Assembly (NCBI GenBank): GCA_009829735.1
Contig: CM020618.1
Span: forward strand, 7,256,627 to 7,320,626
DNA: 64,000 nt
Reading direction: 5' to 3'
DNA from: Pyropia yezoensis
Lineage: Eukaryota > Rhodophyta > Bangiophyceae > Bangiales > Bangiaceae
Shown here in pieces: positions 63,734-64,000 of this stretch. A program made the position numbers and the translations under genes. Under the pieces are notes generated by a model. That model did no database searches, was not told the origin of the DNA, and saw only the letters and a program-made list of their open reading frames with translations. Numbering within the stretch: the first letter of the stretch is position 1; every line of letters begins with the position of its first letter.

Positions 63734-64000
63734 CCCCTGGCCGACAACGCGCCGGCAGCCCCTGGCCAGCAGCCGACCGTCCGCGGTCGCCACGCCGGGG
63801 AGGCACCCCCGCCGCCGTTGTCAGCTACGCCCTCGCGCTTCTGTACAGGAGCCAAAAGTCGAAGCCCCCGCCATTGTGGAGAGCCCCACCCGGAATAGGG
63901 ACACTGCTACCAGTGCCTCCCGGGTACTGCTAAACTGGGCACGCGCCACCGACCAACACTGCAGTGGGCCGCTGCGCCGGGCAGGCAGGCACACGTCCGA
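63734..64000. other. unassigned right edge
   Basis: No gene that I can support in the last 270 bp. Confidence 0.4.

Overview
This 64 kb window is very GC-rich nuclear DNA from a eukaryote. The recognisable cellular genes are compact: uS17/RPS11, proline dehydrogenase and a GNAT acetyltransferase each fit in one exon, and two others (a C2H2 zinc-finger gene and TAF13) can be read across short GT-AG introns. High GC, few introns, long homopolymer C/G tracts and abundant Ty3-type, PIF/Harbinger and pogo elements fit a bangiophyte red alga of the Porphyra/Pyropia type. That is my best guess from composition; a GC-rich green alga or another protist is not excluded.

Layout. 1-13.7 kb is a nest of LTR retrotransposons. 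A plus-strand Ty3/gypsy element with a chromodomain (chromovirus type) is interrupted inside the chromodomain by a second, minus-strand LTR element (2276-9429). The insert has 640-bp LTRs of about 98% identity, an imperfect 5-bp target duplication, gag, a canonical -1 frameshift heptamer at the gag stop, and a damaged pro-pol. The host element resumes at 9430, followed by a long antisense ORF broken by an exact 182-bp tandem duplication, then a polypurine tract and the start of its 3' LTR. 14-17.4 kb holds a decayed M13-peptidase-like fragment and gene-poor GC-rich DNA. 17.4-31.7 kb carries PRODH (+), a frameshifted kinase-like locus (+), a decayed choice-of-anchor-I-like fragment (+), 3 kb of homopolymer-rich DNA, a large secreted cysteine-rich protein (+) and a five-finger C2H2 protein (-). 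31.7-36.8 kb has no gene I can support. 36.8-40.9 kb is a housekeeping island: GNAT (-), RPS11 (+), TAF13 (-).

41.5-43.4 kb is a 5'-truncated Ty3 pol fragment with intact integrase and chromodomain. 44.3 kb is a MITE with TA duplication and perfect 19-bp termini. 45.5-51.1 kb looks like a PIF/Harbinger element, with a transposase (+) converging on a Myb/SANT accessory ORF (-). 52.6-54.3 kb contains a diverged LTR of the same family as the 2276-9429 insert. 55-58 kb has unrecognised or decayed ORFs and a tRNA-like B box. 60.0-62.0 kb is a pogo/Tigger-like transposase frameshifted just before its third catalytic residue. 63.2-63.7 kb encodes a Smr-domain protein.

The window is therefore a mosaic: a few conserved single-copy genes embedded in mobile elements at several stages of decay. 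Most very long ORFs in the GC-rich parts are probably by-products of low stop-codon density and were left out.
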